From contig CALKUG010000116.1 of assembly GCA_937996765.1 (NCBI GenBank), positions 1 to 10,636 on the forward strand: a stretch of DNA of 10,636 nt, read 5' to 3'. Below the pieces are notes generated by a model, which did no database searches, was not told where the DNA came from, and worked only from the letters and a program-made list of their open reading frames with translations. Positions within the stretch are counted from its first letter, which is position 1. The number at the start of each line of letters is the position of its first letter. A program made the position numbers and the translations under genes. The DNA is from an uncultured Ignavibacteria bacterium (lineage in GTDB: Bacteria; Bacteroidota; Ignavibacteria; Ignavibacteriales; Ignavibacteriaceae). Positions 1 through 8,157 of this stretch are shown here, piece by piece.

Positions 1-2153
1 CCAAAACCATTGAAGATATTAAAATAACCAATCAACAGTTACGTGTGAATTTGGGCAATATTCTTATTAGCTCAACATCTGTAATGATGGAAGGTGCTGA
101 AATAACCGCGCAACGTGATCAAATCCAGTTTCATGTTGATAAAACTGTTGTAAACGTCGATAAAATGAACACTCCTGCAGGTGGCTCGGCAATAGATATT
201 TTAAGAAATACCCCTTCGGTTACTGTGGATATGGATAACAATGTTTCCTTACGTGGAAACGAAGGTGTACAAATACTGATTGATGGGCGTCCCTCAGGAA
301 TATCCGCAACACGTTTATTAGAGCAGCTCCCGGCAAGTGCAATTGAAAGAATTGAAATAGTTACCAACCCTTCCGCACGTTATGATGCCGAAGGAACAGC
401 CGGTGTAATTAATATTATTCTTAAAAAGAGTGATGCTGTTAACTTTAACGGTATGATTATGGCAAATATAGGTACTCGTGATAATTACAGTTCTTCTGTT
501 AGCACAAACTATCGCCAAAATGGTTGGAATCTCTATGCTAATTACGATAATCGTTTCTTTTCAAGAATCGGTACCGGTTTTTCGGAAAGAACTAACTTAC
601 TTACAACCGGAACACAGTTTTTGGATGAAGATAGAGATTTTAGATGGAAAGGTACATCACACAACGTAAAAGTTGGTGTTGATTATACCTATGAACGTTT
701 TCATAACTTCGCCACATCATTAACCTATAACGTTGGTGAGAATTCGCGTACATCAAACACAAAAACTTTAACTTACTTAAATTCCGTTCTGGGAAGTAAT
801 CAGCTTTCTAAGTCGGCTTTTAACGACGACTCTTACAATCTTGAGTTTACTCTTGGTTACAAAAAAACATTTGAGATAAAAGACAAAGAGTTCAAAATAG
901 ACTTTTACGTTAGCAAAGATGAAGATGATGAGTTCACCAATAGAAGAGCTGATAACTACGACCCCATCACCAATGCCTTCCTTGGCCAAGTGGATGTTGT
1001 AAACACCGATAACATCGAACCAACTTTTAATACTACTTTGGATATCAGTTACGTTCTCCCATTTTCGGACGACGAAAAAATAGAAATGGGCTATAAAGGA
1101 ACATACCGTGATAGAGAGAATGACTACACAGAAACAAATCTTCAAACTTCCGCAGTTTTGAAAGACGATTTTGTGTATAAGCATTTGGTGAATGCAGCTT
1201 ATGGCTTGTACCAAAGCAAGTTAGGCGGATTTAAATATCAGCTGGGTCTTCGTGTTGAGCAATCCAACAGCGAAGGCATTCAAAGAGTCGGGAATATTAA
1301 AAACACCCAGGATTACATCGACTTCTTCCCTACAGTAAATTTTAGCCAAGAACTTGCAGAAGGAAACGAACTACGTGTAAGCTATTCGAGAAGAATTAAT
1401 AGACCAAGAATGCAGTCCATCAATCCTTTTATTCGGTATATGAATCCAACTCAGGCAATGATAGGTAACCCTAATATCAAACCCGAGTATATTAATTCCT
1501 ACGAGATCAGCTACGGATTGTTTCTTGACCGTGCATCATTAATTGCCACATCATTTTATCGTGAAATTAACGATCAAATCAATCGTGTCTCGTACATTGA
1601 CAATACAGGTATAACTTTTAACACTTTTGATAACATACAAAAACAAAAAACATACGGATTTGAATTAAGTGGCACGTATGTACCGTTTACGTTCTTGAAT
1701 TTTAACGGTGGTGCATCTTACTTCAAATCAGAATACGAAGGTACTGTATCAGGCGGTTCTCGTAACTCAGGCGGAGATGCTTGGTTTACTCGCCTCTCTA
1801 CTACGGTTCGCCTTCCCTACGATTTTGACATTCAGATCAACACAAATTTTGCTTCTGCAATGATTTCCCCACAAGGAACAACAAAAGGACGCGTATTTTC
1901 GGACATAGGCATCAAAAAAACTCTGTTTGAGAAAGCACTAACTTTATCGTTAAGAGCAACCGACCCTTTCCAAACTATGCAATTTAGATCTGAATCTTTC
2001 GGAACTAACTTTACCTCAATTACCGAAATGAAGCCACAGTTTAATAGCTTTACATTATCTCTTACATATAACCTTAACAACTTCCGCAAAAAGCAAGAAC
2101 GTCCTCGTGATGATAATGGCGGCGGTGGCGGTGGTGATATGGAAGGGATGTAA
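1..2153 (+). CDS. TonB-dependent receptor-like outer membrane beta-barrel protein, 5' truncated by window edge
   Basis: The frame is open to the left edge (first full codon at 3), so the gene starts off-window; the GTG at 45 is internal, not a real start. The visible part begins with what looks like the end of a carboxypeptidase-regulatory-like domain (pattern NLGNILI near 51-71). A plug-like domain follows, with DILRNTPSVTVD, VSLRGNEGVQILIDG and IERIEIVTNPSARYDAEGTAGVINIILKK-type signatures at about 190-430. The rest is a long aromatic, alternating beta-barrel region typical of the Bacteroidota outer-membrane barrel family (OMP_b-brl type). The C-terminus is a short basic stretch (FRKKQERPRDD), six glycines and an acidic Met-rich end, a common tail in that family. 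Known family role: outer-membrane ligand binding or import, some members being TonB-driven; the ligand cannot be read from the sequence. Any signal peptide and TonB box would be upstream and were not seen. A terminator follows 36 nt after the stop. Confidence 0.88.
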   Translation, partial: KTIEDIKITNQQLRVNLGNILISSTSVMMEGAEITAQRDQIQFHVDKTVVNVDKMNTPAGGSAIDILRNTPSVTVDMDNNVSLRGNEGVQILIDGRPSGISATRLLEQLPASAIERIEIVTNPSARYDAEGTAGVINIILKKSDAVNFNGMIMANIGTRDNYSSSVSTNYRQNGWNLYANYDNRFFSRIGTGFSERTNLLTTGTQFLDEDRDFRWKGTSHNVKVGVDYTYERFHNFATSLTYNVGENSRTSNTKTLTYLNSVLGSNQLSKSAFNDDSYNLEFTLGYKKTFEIKDKEFKIDFYVSKDEDDEFTNRRADNYDPITNAFLGQVDVVNTDNIEPTFNTTLDISYVLPFSDDEKIEMGYKGTYRDRENDYTETNLQTSAVLKDDFVYKHLVNAAYGLYQSKLGGFKYQLGLRVEQSNSEGIQRVGNIKNTQDYIDFFPTVNFSQELAEGNELRVSYSRRINRPRMQSINPFIRYMNPTQAMIGNPNIKPEYINSYEISYGLFLDRASLIATSFYREINDQINRVSYIDNTGITFNTFDNIQKQKTYGFELSGTYVPFTFLNFNGGASYFKSEYEGTVSGGSRNSGGDAWFTRLSTTVRLPYDFDIQINTNFASAMISPQGTTKGRVFSDIGIKKTLFEKALTLSLRATDPFQTMQFRSESFGTNFTSITEMKPQFNSFTLSLTYNLNNFRKKQERPRDDNGGGGGGDMEGM

Positions 2154-2188
2154 TTCACCCCCTGAAGACTAAATTGTAATAACTTTTG

Positions 2189-2218
2189 AGCCGGATTAAA
2201 TTTTAGTCCGGCTTTTTT
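2189..2218 (+). terminator. Rho-independent terminator of the outer-membrane receptor gene
   Basis: AGCCGGA (2189-2195) pairs perfectly with TCCGGCT (2207-2213). The stem can be extended inward by a T-G wobble and three A-T pairs to a 3-nt loop. Six T follow directly (2213-2218), then a G and more T. GC-rich stem plus T-run is the canonical intrinsic terminator form. It sits 36 nt after the receptor stop codon and separates that gene from the porin gene. Confidence 0.9.
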
Positions 2219-2368
2219 GTTTCTACATGATTAGTAGGAAATGTTTTTTATTTAAAACTGAAATAATTAGATTCACTTAATAAAGTGTCGAAAATTTCGT
2301 TCACTAAATTATTCCAACCTCAGAGGCAATTTTAGAGGTTATTCACTAAGTAATCTTGTAGGTTAATT
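2219..2368 (+). promoter_or_regulatory. Intergenic region expected to hold the promoter of the porin-chemoreceptor operon
   Basis: This 150-bp AT-rich stretch lies between a terminator and the porin start, so a promoter must be here if the porin gene has its own transcript. No convincing -35/-10 pair or Bacteroidota TAnnTTTG box could be fixed. Visible structure: TTCACT occurs three times (2272, 2300, 2342), the last two as TTCACTAA. The first overlaps a small palindrome CACTT-AATA-AAGTG (2274-2287). AACCTC (2316-2321) and GAGGTT (2335-2340) form a 6-bp inverted repeat with a 13-nt loop. A weak AGG (2360-2362) stands 6 nt before the start codon. Confidence 0.35.
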
Positions 2369-3610
2369 ATGCGTACTTTAGTTACATTTTTATTCTTCTT
2401 TGTTCTCTCCACTCAAGCTATTTTTTCGCAACTACGAATTGGTACCGATGAAATGAATTTAACATTTAGCGGTTACATCAACGTTACGGGAATTTATGAT
2501 TCCAGGCAAGTAGTTGCTGCAAGAGAAAATCACCTTTTACTTTATCCAAAAAATGAAGCACTCGATCCCTCGGGTACTGATATCAATGGTGCCGATGCGT
2601 TTCAGTTTGCAGTAATTCAGACACGAGCTGCTATGAAATTCAAAATGAAAAGTTTTTTAGGAGCTGAAACCGAAGCAACATTGGAATCGGAGTATATGGG
2701 TAATTCGGAGGCGGATGTTAACGGATATAGAATACGTCATGCTTTTGTAAGTATGAAGTGGGGTAACAAACAAGTACTTGCCGGTCAAACTTGGTATCCT
2801 AATTACATACCCGAAGTGGCGCCTGAAGAGTTAAGCTCAAATGGCGGAGCACCCTTTGTTGCATTTGGTCGTGCCCCGCAAATTCGTTATACCCATGAAT
2901 TGGGTTCAATTAAACTTATTGCAGCAGCGCTAACAGAACGTGATTTTCCATCTGTTGGACCACTTGGTGCAAGTTCCGAATATTCACGTAATGCTGTATT
3001 CCCTGATCTACATGCACAAATTCAATTCAAATCCGACCCCCTCTTTCTGGGTGTGGGCGGTGAGTATAAAAAACTACGTCCTCGTATCGTTTCTGCAACC
3101 GGATATGCAAACAAAAACACGGTTGAAGGTTACTCGCTAACCGGATATGCTAAATACACAACCGGTCTTTTTAAAGCTGCAGTTTACGGACTATATGGAG
3201 CAAACGTTGCAAACTACCTCATGATTTCGGGTTTTGCTGTTTCTGAACTAGCTCCTACAACAGGAATTGAATCCTACAAACCAACAAAAATATTTTCTGC
3301 GTACTCGGATATATCCTATGGTAGCGACTTAAAGGTTGGTCTTTTCTATGGGTATCAAAAAAATCTGGGAACAGATGGTGACATTATTAAATCAAGTGTA
3401 TATGCCAGAGGTATAGATGCTTCGGGAGCATTGCAATCTTTTTACAGAGTTGCGCCCAGAATTCAGTATCGCGAAGGCAACACATTGCTTGGCGCTGAAC
3501 TTGAGTATCATGGTGCATTTTATGGAAAAACCTCAGCTAAAGGCACCGGAGAGGGTGTAAAGCTCATAAATTCAACACGTTTTGTAACAACACTTTACTA
3601 CTATTTTTAA
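2369..3610 (+). CDS. Outer membrane porin, DcaP-like
   Basis: 413 aa. Residues 1-20 are a signal peptide (basic start, hydrophobic run, cleavage likely just before or at FSQ), followed by a barrel-type sequence that ends in aromatic residues with a C-terminal Phe (TLYYYF), the usual outer-membrane assembly signal. Residues about 121-142 (RIRHAFVSMKWGNKQVLAGQTW) and 168-174 (RAPQIRY) resemble the conserved pattern of DcaP-type trimeric porins, where an LRHAY strand is followed by LAGQTW and then PQIRYT. DcaP porins in Acinetobacter are linked to dicarboxylate passage; assigning that substrate here is inference. The ATG at 2369 has a weak AGG 6 nt upstream and places the signal peptide at the very N-terminus. 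The stop is 9 nt from the chemoreceptor start, suggesting co-transcription. It could instead be a related phosphate-selective or generic porin. Confidence 0.72.
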   Translation: MRTLVTFLFFFVLSTQAIFSQLRIGTDEMNLTFSGYINVTGIYDSRQVVAARENHLLLYPKNEALDPSGTDINGADAFQFAVIQTRAAMKFKMKSFLGAETEATLESEYMGNSEADVNGYRIRHAFVSMKWGNKQVLAGQTWYPNYIPEVAPEELSSNGGAPFVAFGRAPQIRYTHELGSIKLIAAALTERDFPSVGPLGASSEYSRNAVFPDLHAQIQFKSDPLFLGVGGEYKKLRPRIVSATGYANKNTVEGYSLTGYAKYTTGLFKAAVYGLYGANVANYLMISGFAVSELAPTTGIESYKPTKIFSAYSDISYGSDLKVGLFYGYQKNLGTDGDIIKSSVYARGIDASGALQSFYRVAPRIQYREGNTLLGAELEYHGAFYGKTSAKGTGEGVKLINSTRFVTTLYYYF

Positions 3611-3613
3611 GGA
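3609..3613 (+). promoter_or_regulatory. Shine-Dalgarno site of the chemoreceptor gene
   Basis: AAGGA overlaps the porin stop codon (3608-3610) and ends 6 nt before the chemoreceptor ATG at 3620. It is the best ribosome binding site in the window and fixes that start. Its overlap with the stop suggests translational coupling of porin and receptor. Confidence 0.7.
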
Positions 3614-3619
3614 CAAGTT

Positions 3620-5542
3620 ATGAAAATCTTTTCAGTAAAAGATTACCCACTCATGGTGAAGCTTACACTGATTGTGTTCTTAGCCATAGTACCTTTTATT
3701 CTCATTTTTTTCCTCTCAGTGTTCCCTACCACCGAAACAATTCTGTACTCAGGTAGAGAATTAGGAATCAAGCAAAATGTTGAAGTGGCTTGGAGTGTAT
3801 TAAAATACTATAATGAACGTGTCAGCTCCGGAATGCTTACAAAAGAACAAGCTATGGATGATGCCATAAATCAAATCAATGCTCTGCGTTACGGCGGAAA
3901 TGAATACTATTTTATGTACACCATGGAAGGTATAACCTTGGCATTGGGCTCCGACCCTGCTAAACGAGGAACGAACCGCATTGATCTGGTTGACAAGCTG
4001 GGTGTTCATTTTTTGAAAGAGATGATATCAGTAGCTCGCGACAAAAAGGAAGGATATGTAGTTTACCATTACCCAAAACTTGGCTCCGATATTCCCTTGC
4101 CCAAAAAAGCGTATGTTAAATATTTTCAACCATGGGATTGTTTTGTTGGCACCGGAGTTTATATAGATGATGTAAACGAGGAATTAAGTGTCATCAAAAG
4201 CGGTCTTATAATACGTGTTTTTATTGCATTGTTCTTTTCCCTTTTATTTGCTCTCTTTACCGCTAATATTATAAATAAAAAGATTACAAAGATTGAGGAA
4301 GCTGCAATAAAAGTTGCCGAGGGAAATACTGATATCGTTTTAGATACAGATTCAAACGACGAGATTGGGATTTTAAGTAAGTCCTTCAACAAAATGGTTG
4401 CAAGTATTAAGCAATTACTTGAGGAGAATCAACAGAGTACACGCAATGCCGAACGCGCAATGCTTTCAGCTCAGGAACAACAAAAAATTTCTGAAGAGCA
4501 AAAGATTTTTCTCGAATCAAAAACACAAGAATTACTTAAAGAAATGGAGAGGTTTGCACAAGGTGATCTCACCACACAACTCCCCGATGAATCTCATCCG
4601 ATTATTGGTAAATTGTATAGCGGTTTCAATGATGCAGTAAGCAATCTCCGCAATATGATATCACAGCTGTATGAAGCAGTGGAATCAGTAGCAGGTTCCA
4701 CAAATGAGATTTCTGCAAGTGCAGAAGAAATGGCTGCCGGTGCAAACGAGCAAAGCTCGCAAACTGCCGAAGTATCAAGCTCTCTACGTGATATGACCTC
4801 AACAATAATAGACACCGCTAAAAACACAGGTTTAGCAGCCGATTCAGCAAAAAAAGCAGGTTCGTTAGCTTCTGAAGGTAAAATTGTTGTGGATGAAACA
4901 ATTCACGGAATCGAAAACATAGCAAAAGTTGTAACTAAAGCAGCTGAAACCATTAAAGAACTTGGAACATCCAGCGATCAAATTGGTGAGATAATTCAAG
5001 TTATTAACGACATTGCAGATCAAACCAATCTTTTGGCACTCAACGCGGCAATCGAAGCTGCTCGCGCAGGTGAACAAGGCAGAGGGTTTGCCGTAGTTGC
5101 CGACGAAGTTCGTAAGCTTGCTGAACGTACAACTAAAGCTACTAAAGAAATTGCCGGAATGATTAAAAAGATTCAACACGATACCTTTGAAGCAGTTGAA
5201 TCAATTAGTGAAGGAACGGGTGAAGTTGAACGTGGCAAACATTTGGCTGGAAAAGCCGGAAGCTCAATGGCTGCAATTGTTACTACATCCGAAAATGTTG
5301 TTGATATGGTAACACGTGTTGCAGCAGCAAGCGAAGAACAATCAGCTACCAGTGAGGAAATCTCGCGTTCACTCGAAACCATTACCCAGGTGGCAAACGA
5401 ATCGGCAACCGCAATTCATCAAGTCGCTCGAAGCTCCGAGACACTTAATCAATTAGCAGAAAACTTGCGTGAGCTCATTGCTCGCTTTAATGTTGGTTCC
5501 GGTGTAAAGTCAATAGGCACAACCCGGCGTAAACTCCGCTAA
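3620..5542 (+). CDS. Methyl-accepting chemotaxis protein with single-Cache-like sensor
   Basis: 640 aa transmembrane chemoreceptor. Order: TM1 about 12-35; a periplasmic domain about 40-195 with single-Cache features (long first helix, YYFMY near 97-101, a late W-x-C-F-VGTGVYIDDV stretch at 172-184 leading into the membrane); TM2 about 196-219; HAMP about 219-270; a Gln/Glu-rich coiled coil; a second HAMP-like segment about 306-350 (ERFAQGDLTTQLP); and the signalling coiled coil 350-625. The hairpin tip that contacts CheA/CheW is canonical (DQTNLLALNAAIEAARAGEQ, then GRGFAVVADEVRKLAERT; about 467-503). The C-terminus is basic and lacks an NWETF-type CheR/CheB docking pentapeptide. No che gene is present, so it must feed a chemotaxis array encoded elsewhere. 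Single-Cache domains of this type often bind small carboxylates; the ligand here is not known. It follows the porin gene by 9 nt. Confidence 0.95.
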   Translation: MKIFSVKDYPLMVKLTLIVFLAIVPFILIFFLSVFPTTETILYSGRELGIKQNVEVAWSVLKYYNERVSSGMLTKEQAMDDAINQINALRYGGNEYYFMYTMEGITLALGSDPAKRGTNRIDLVDKLGVHFLKEMISVARDKKEGYVVYHYPKLGSDIPLPKKAYVKYFQPWDCFVGTGVYIDDVNEELSVIKSGLIIRVFIALFFSLLFALFTANIINKKITKIEEAAIKVAEGNTDIVLDTDSNDEIGILSKSFNKMVASIKQLLEENQQSTRNAERAMLSAQEQQKISEEQKIFLESKTQELLKEMERFAQGDLTTQLPDESHPIIGKLYSGFNDAVSNLRNMISQLYEAVESVAGSTNEISASAEEMAAGANEQSSQTAEVSSSLRDMTSTIIDTAKNTGLAADSAKKAGSLASEGKIVVDETIHGIENIAKVVTKAAETIKELGTSSDQIGEIIQVINDIADQTNLLALNAAIEAARAGEQGRGFAVVADEVRKLAERTTKATKEIAGMIKKIQHDTFEAVESISEGTGEVERGKHLAGKAGSSMAAIVTTSENVVDMVTRVAAASEEQSATSEEISRSLETITQVANESATAIHQVARSSETLNQLAENLRELIARFNVGSGVKSIGTTRRKLR

Positions 5543-5563
5543 ACCACCCTCCATTCTCATTTG

Positions 5564-5593
5564 AAGTGGGATGCATGTAGTTGCATCCCACTT
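5564..5593 (+). terminator. Perfect 12-bp hairpin after the chemoreceptor gene, possible terminator
   Basis: AAGTGGGATGCA (5564-5575) is followed by a 6-nt loop (TGTAGT) and its exact complement TGCATCCCACTT (5582-5593). It lies 21 nt after the chemoreceptor stop, where a terminator is expected. Only ATATTAACCG follows, so there is no U-tract, and none lies on the other strand either. It may stabilise the 3' end of the mRNA or act with Rho rather than as a classical intrinsic terminator. Confidence 0.5.
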
Positions 5594-5692
5594 ATATTAA
5601 CCGCCCTTCATATTAATGAACCAATCATCATCCTGTTATTGTATAGCGATTTTATTTATGCTATTTTCATAACAAAATTAAGTTGATTAGTT

Positions 5693-7765
5693 ATGTTTTT
5701 TCTTTCATTTCGCTCCATAGTTACCATTAAGGTGCAGCTGCTCCTGTTAGCAACATTGTTGGTGCTTGGGTTGCAGTTGTTCACTGATTCTTCCCAAAGC
5801 CATTGGGTACTTGCTAAGGCAGTTGCCTCGGTATTGCTTTCGTATGCACTTATGCTGAATATGAATGCCATGACTAACAAAAGCAAAAACTCGCCCATTA
5901 GCTTGGTAAAAGGAGTGGTGCTACTCTCGATTGTGTTAATACTGCACTATTCAATTTCTAATTCTTTGCTTGAGATGTTTGGTATCCCCTCCACTGAAAA
6001 GTATTCTGGTAAGCTGCACATATCATTTTTCTCAAACGCATCCGGGTTTTTATATAGCTTTATTTCACTATCGCTCTTTACCTACATATTACTTTCTTTA
6101 AAAGAACTCTTTTTTAACAAGCAACGGAAAAAATCGAAAACATACTATTTCGCTCTTATGGCCTATCTTGCAGTAACCTCAGTTACTTATGTATTTGCCA
6201 TAGAGGAATTTGGAACATCACTCGAGTTTATACATATCGCTTTTTACGTTTTAACTATTATCCTGATAGTTATCAACTCACTCAGAATTTCGTGGATTGC
6301 TTTTCTTTCAAAACAAGAGAAAAAGCTTGTACTTCTACTTTCAGCAATTCTTATTGCAACACTTACTGCAAACCTTGTTCTACTGAGTGGTTCAAGCGCG
6401 GCAAGAACTGCAAATGACTTGTTTTCACCCGCATTAAATGTGTTTATTCAATTGATGAGCATATACGGAATAATCTATTTTTCTGTTCTTTCATTTACAA
6501 CATTATTCCATTTGCCTACCGCTGAAGTATTTGATAAAAAGAACAGAGACCTCTCGCTATTTCAATACTTTAGTCGATTGATGAATAGAGTACTCGATTT
6601 TGGTGAACTTGCAGAAAATATTGTAGAGACTGCACTCGAAATTACAAACTCTAAAGCAGCTTGGCTCGAAGTTAATGAAAATGCAAATCATACTATTTTA
6701 TCACCTAACTTAATAAATTACACTGATGCTGTAAAGCTCACGGATTATATACTCAACAGAGCAACTTCTCACAATCCCGGAGCAGATAAAGTTCACACGG
6801 TCCCTCTTTCGGAGTATTACAAAACCGGTGAAACAGAAGTAAAATATAAATACGCATTTGTTGCACCATTACAATCGGTGCTGAGCATATCAGGGAACTT
6901 AATTATTGTTACCACTGATGATGCACTTTTAGAAGATGATGATAAAAAAACGCTGCATACTTTTTTAGAATACGCTTCTGCTGCTCTGCAAAACTCGCGA
7001 TTGGTAAAAGAATCCATCGAGAAAGAGCGATTGGAAAAAGAACTTGATTTGGCAAGGGACTTACAGAAAAAGCTATTGCCCGCACAAATGCCCGATTCGC
7101 CACAAACAGAGTTCACCGCAGTGTTTATTCCGGCTTTTGAGGTAGGTGGAGACTATTATGATTATTTTACTTTATCCCAGAACTCACTTGGCTTCACTGT
7201 TGCAGATGTTTCCGGTAAAGGTGTAAGTGCTGCTTTTATTATGGCAGAGTTACGAGGTATATTAAATTCTATCTTTTTGCAAGGTGAATCTCCCAAAGCG
7301 ATATTGGTCAAAGCAAATTCCATTCTCAAAAAAACTCTTGATAGTAAAAGTTTTATTACTGCCATATTGGGAGTAATTAACGAGGAGACGGGTAAAGTTA
7401 CGTTAGTGCGTGCTGGTCACACTCCTGCCCTACTTGTTCAAGGTAATGAAGTAAAAGAGATAACCCCTACGGGATTAGGACTTGGATTAAATTTCACCAA
7501 ATTGTTTGAACAAACGCTTCAACAAATAGAACTAACTATGAACAAAAACGATATGTTAGTGCTGTTTACTGATGGTGTTACTGAATCACAGAACGAAAAA
7601 GACGTTGAATTTGGTTTAGATGAATTAAAGAGAATTATTATAAAAAACAAAGAATTACCCATCAATGAGATTTCATCGGAGATAATCAGAGAAATCAGCA
7701 GATATTCTGTAGGTAAACCACAACACGATGACATCACTTTGGTTATATTACGTCGCAAAGTTTAA
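5693..7765 (+). CDS. Membrane-bound GAF-PP2C (SpoIIE/RsbU-type) serine phosphatase
   Basis: 690 aa. Residues 1-270 hold about eight hydrophobic helices (roughly 13-30, 38-58, 71-90, 117-137, 149-170, 178-200, 211-232, 247-270), an integral membrane sensor I cannot match to a named family. A GAF-like domain spans about 288-435, then a charged coiled-coil linker (437-463, ending LQKKLLPAQMP, typical just before these phosphatase domains). The PP2C/SpoIIE domain covers about 470-688. Metal-binding acidic motifs are all present: GGDYYD (D487), VADVSGKG (D505), FTDGVTE (D627) and HDDITL (D679/D680), so the enzyme should be active. Expected role by RsbU analogy: dephosphorylate the phospho-Ser of the STAS protein encoded 22 nt downstream, in response to a membrane or cytoplasmic signal. 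The ATG at 5693 is the first start after an in-frame TGA at 5684; no good Shine-Dalgarno is seen. Confidence 0.93.
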   Translation: MFFLSFRSIVTIKVQLLLLATLLVLGLQLFTDSSQSHWVLAKAVASVLLSYALMLNMNAMTNKSKNSPISLVKGVVLLSIVLILHYSISNSLLEMFGIPSTEKYSGKLHISFFSNASGFLYSFISLSLFTYILLSLKELFFNKQRKKSKTYYFALMAYLAVTSVTYVFAIEEFGTSLEFIHIAFYVLTIILIVINSLRISWIAFLSKQEKKLVLLLSAILIATLTANLVLLSGSSAARTANDLFSPALNVFIQLMSIYGIIYFSVLSFTTLFHLPTAEVFDKKNRDLSLFQYFSRLMNRVLDFGELAENIVETALEITNSKAAWLEVNENANHTILSPNLINYTDAVKLTDYILNRATSHNPGADKVHTVPLSEYYKTGETEVKYKYAFVAPLQSVLSISGNLIIVTTDDALLEDDDKKTLHTFLEYASAALQNSRLVKESIEKERLEKELDLARDLQKKLLPAQMPDSPQTEFTAVFIPAFEVGGDYYDYFTLSQNSLGFTVADVSGKGVSAAFIMAELRGILNSIFLQGESPKAILVKANSILKKTLDSKSFITAILGVINEETGKVTLVRAGHTPALLVQGNEVKEITPTGLGLGLNFTKLFEQTLQQIELTMNKNDMLVLFTDGVTESQNEKDVEFGLDELKRIIIKNKELPINEISSEIIREISRYSVGKPQHDDITLVILRRKV

Positions 7766-7787
7766 CAAAATCGGAGTATAAGTTATA

Positions 7788-8147
7788 ATGTCAGATTTCA
7801 ATGCAACAGTCCGACCGCTTGAGGAAATAAGCGTAATCGACCTAAAAGGCTATTTGGATGCTCATACAGCTCCTGCCCTCGAAGATCGATTTACAGAGTT
7901 GATCAACGAAAGTAAGTACAAAGTAGTTGTAAACTTTAAGGAACTGGATTATATAAGCAGTGCAGGGCTGGGAGTGTTTATGGCATACATTCAAACTATG
8001 CGTTCAAATAGTGGCGATATCAAACTCGCAGAAATGAAACCAAACGTATATAATATCTTTGACTTACTGGGTTTCCCACTGCTATACGATATACTCACTG
8101 ATGAGCAGGAAGCGGTGGCTAAATTTAATGGTAATGAGTCAAACTGA
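7788..8147 (+). CDS. STAS-domain anti-sigma factor antagonist (RsbV/SpoIIAA-like)
   Basis: 119 aa, a single STAS domain of normal length for the family. The key loop reads DYISSAGLGVF; by alignment to SpoIIAA its second Ser (Ser58, the same number as SpoIIAA Ser58) falls on the phosphoacceptor. The Asp that precedes this Ser in SpoIIAA is replaced by Ser57 and the following Ser by Ala59, the SSAGL variant common outside Firmicutes. The N-terminal part (VIDLKGYLDAHTAPALE) is the classical STAS beta-strand and helix. Role by analogy: unphosphorylated, it binds the neighbouring HATPase kinase and frees that kinase's client; phosphorylated, it lets go. GGAG at 7773-7776 stands 11 nt before the ATG. 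It sits between a phosphatase gene and the kinase gene, which supports the assignment strongly. Confidence 0.95.
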   Translation: MSDFNATVRPLEEISVIDLKGYLDAHTAPALEDRFTELINESKYKVVVNFKELDYISSAGLGVFMAYIQTMRSNSGDIKLAEMKPNVYNIFDLLGFPLLYDILTDEQEAVAKFNGNESN

Positions 8148-8157
8148 GAAAAGAGCA

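Noticed and set aside
777..1214. 145-aa minus-strand open frame inside the outer-membrane receptor gene
   Set aside because: Antisense to a clear barrel protein; the hydrophobic, Val/Ile/Phe-rich translation reflects reversed barrel codons, with no recognisable domain.
2118..2135. GGC/GGT repeat as a simple-sequence phase-variation tract
   Set aside because: Only six glycine codons of mixed GGC/GGT, in frame in a low-complexity tail common in this barrel family; not a uniform slippage tract.
45..2153. GTG at 45 as the true start of the outer-membrane receptor gene
   Set aside because: The frame is open to the left edge and the upstream residues (TIEDIKITNQQLR) continue a domain, with no signal peptide after the GTG. 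The gene is simply cut by the window.
5636..5692. A sigma-70-like promoter just before the membrane phosphatase gene (TTGTAT / TATGCT)
   Set aside because: The two boxes are only 12 bp apart, too close for a standard promoter, and the region is AT-rich enough for such matches by chance.
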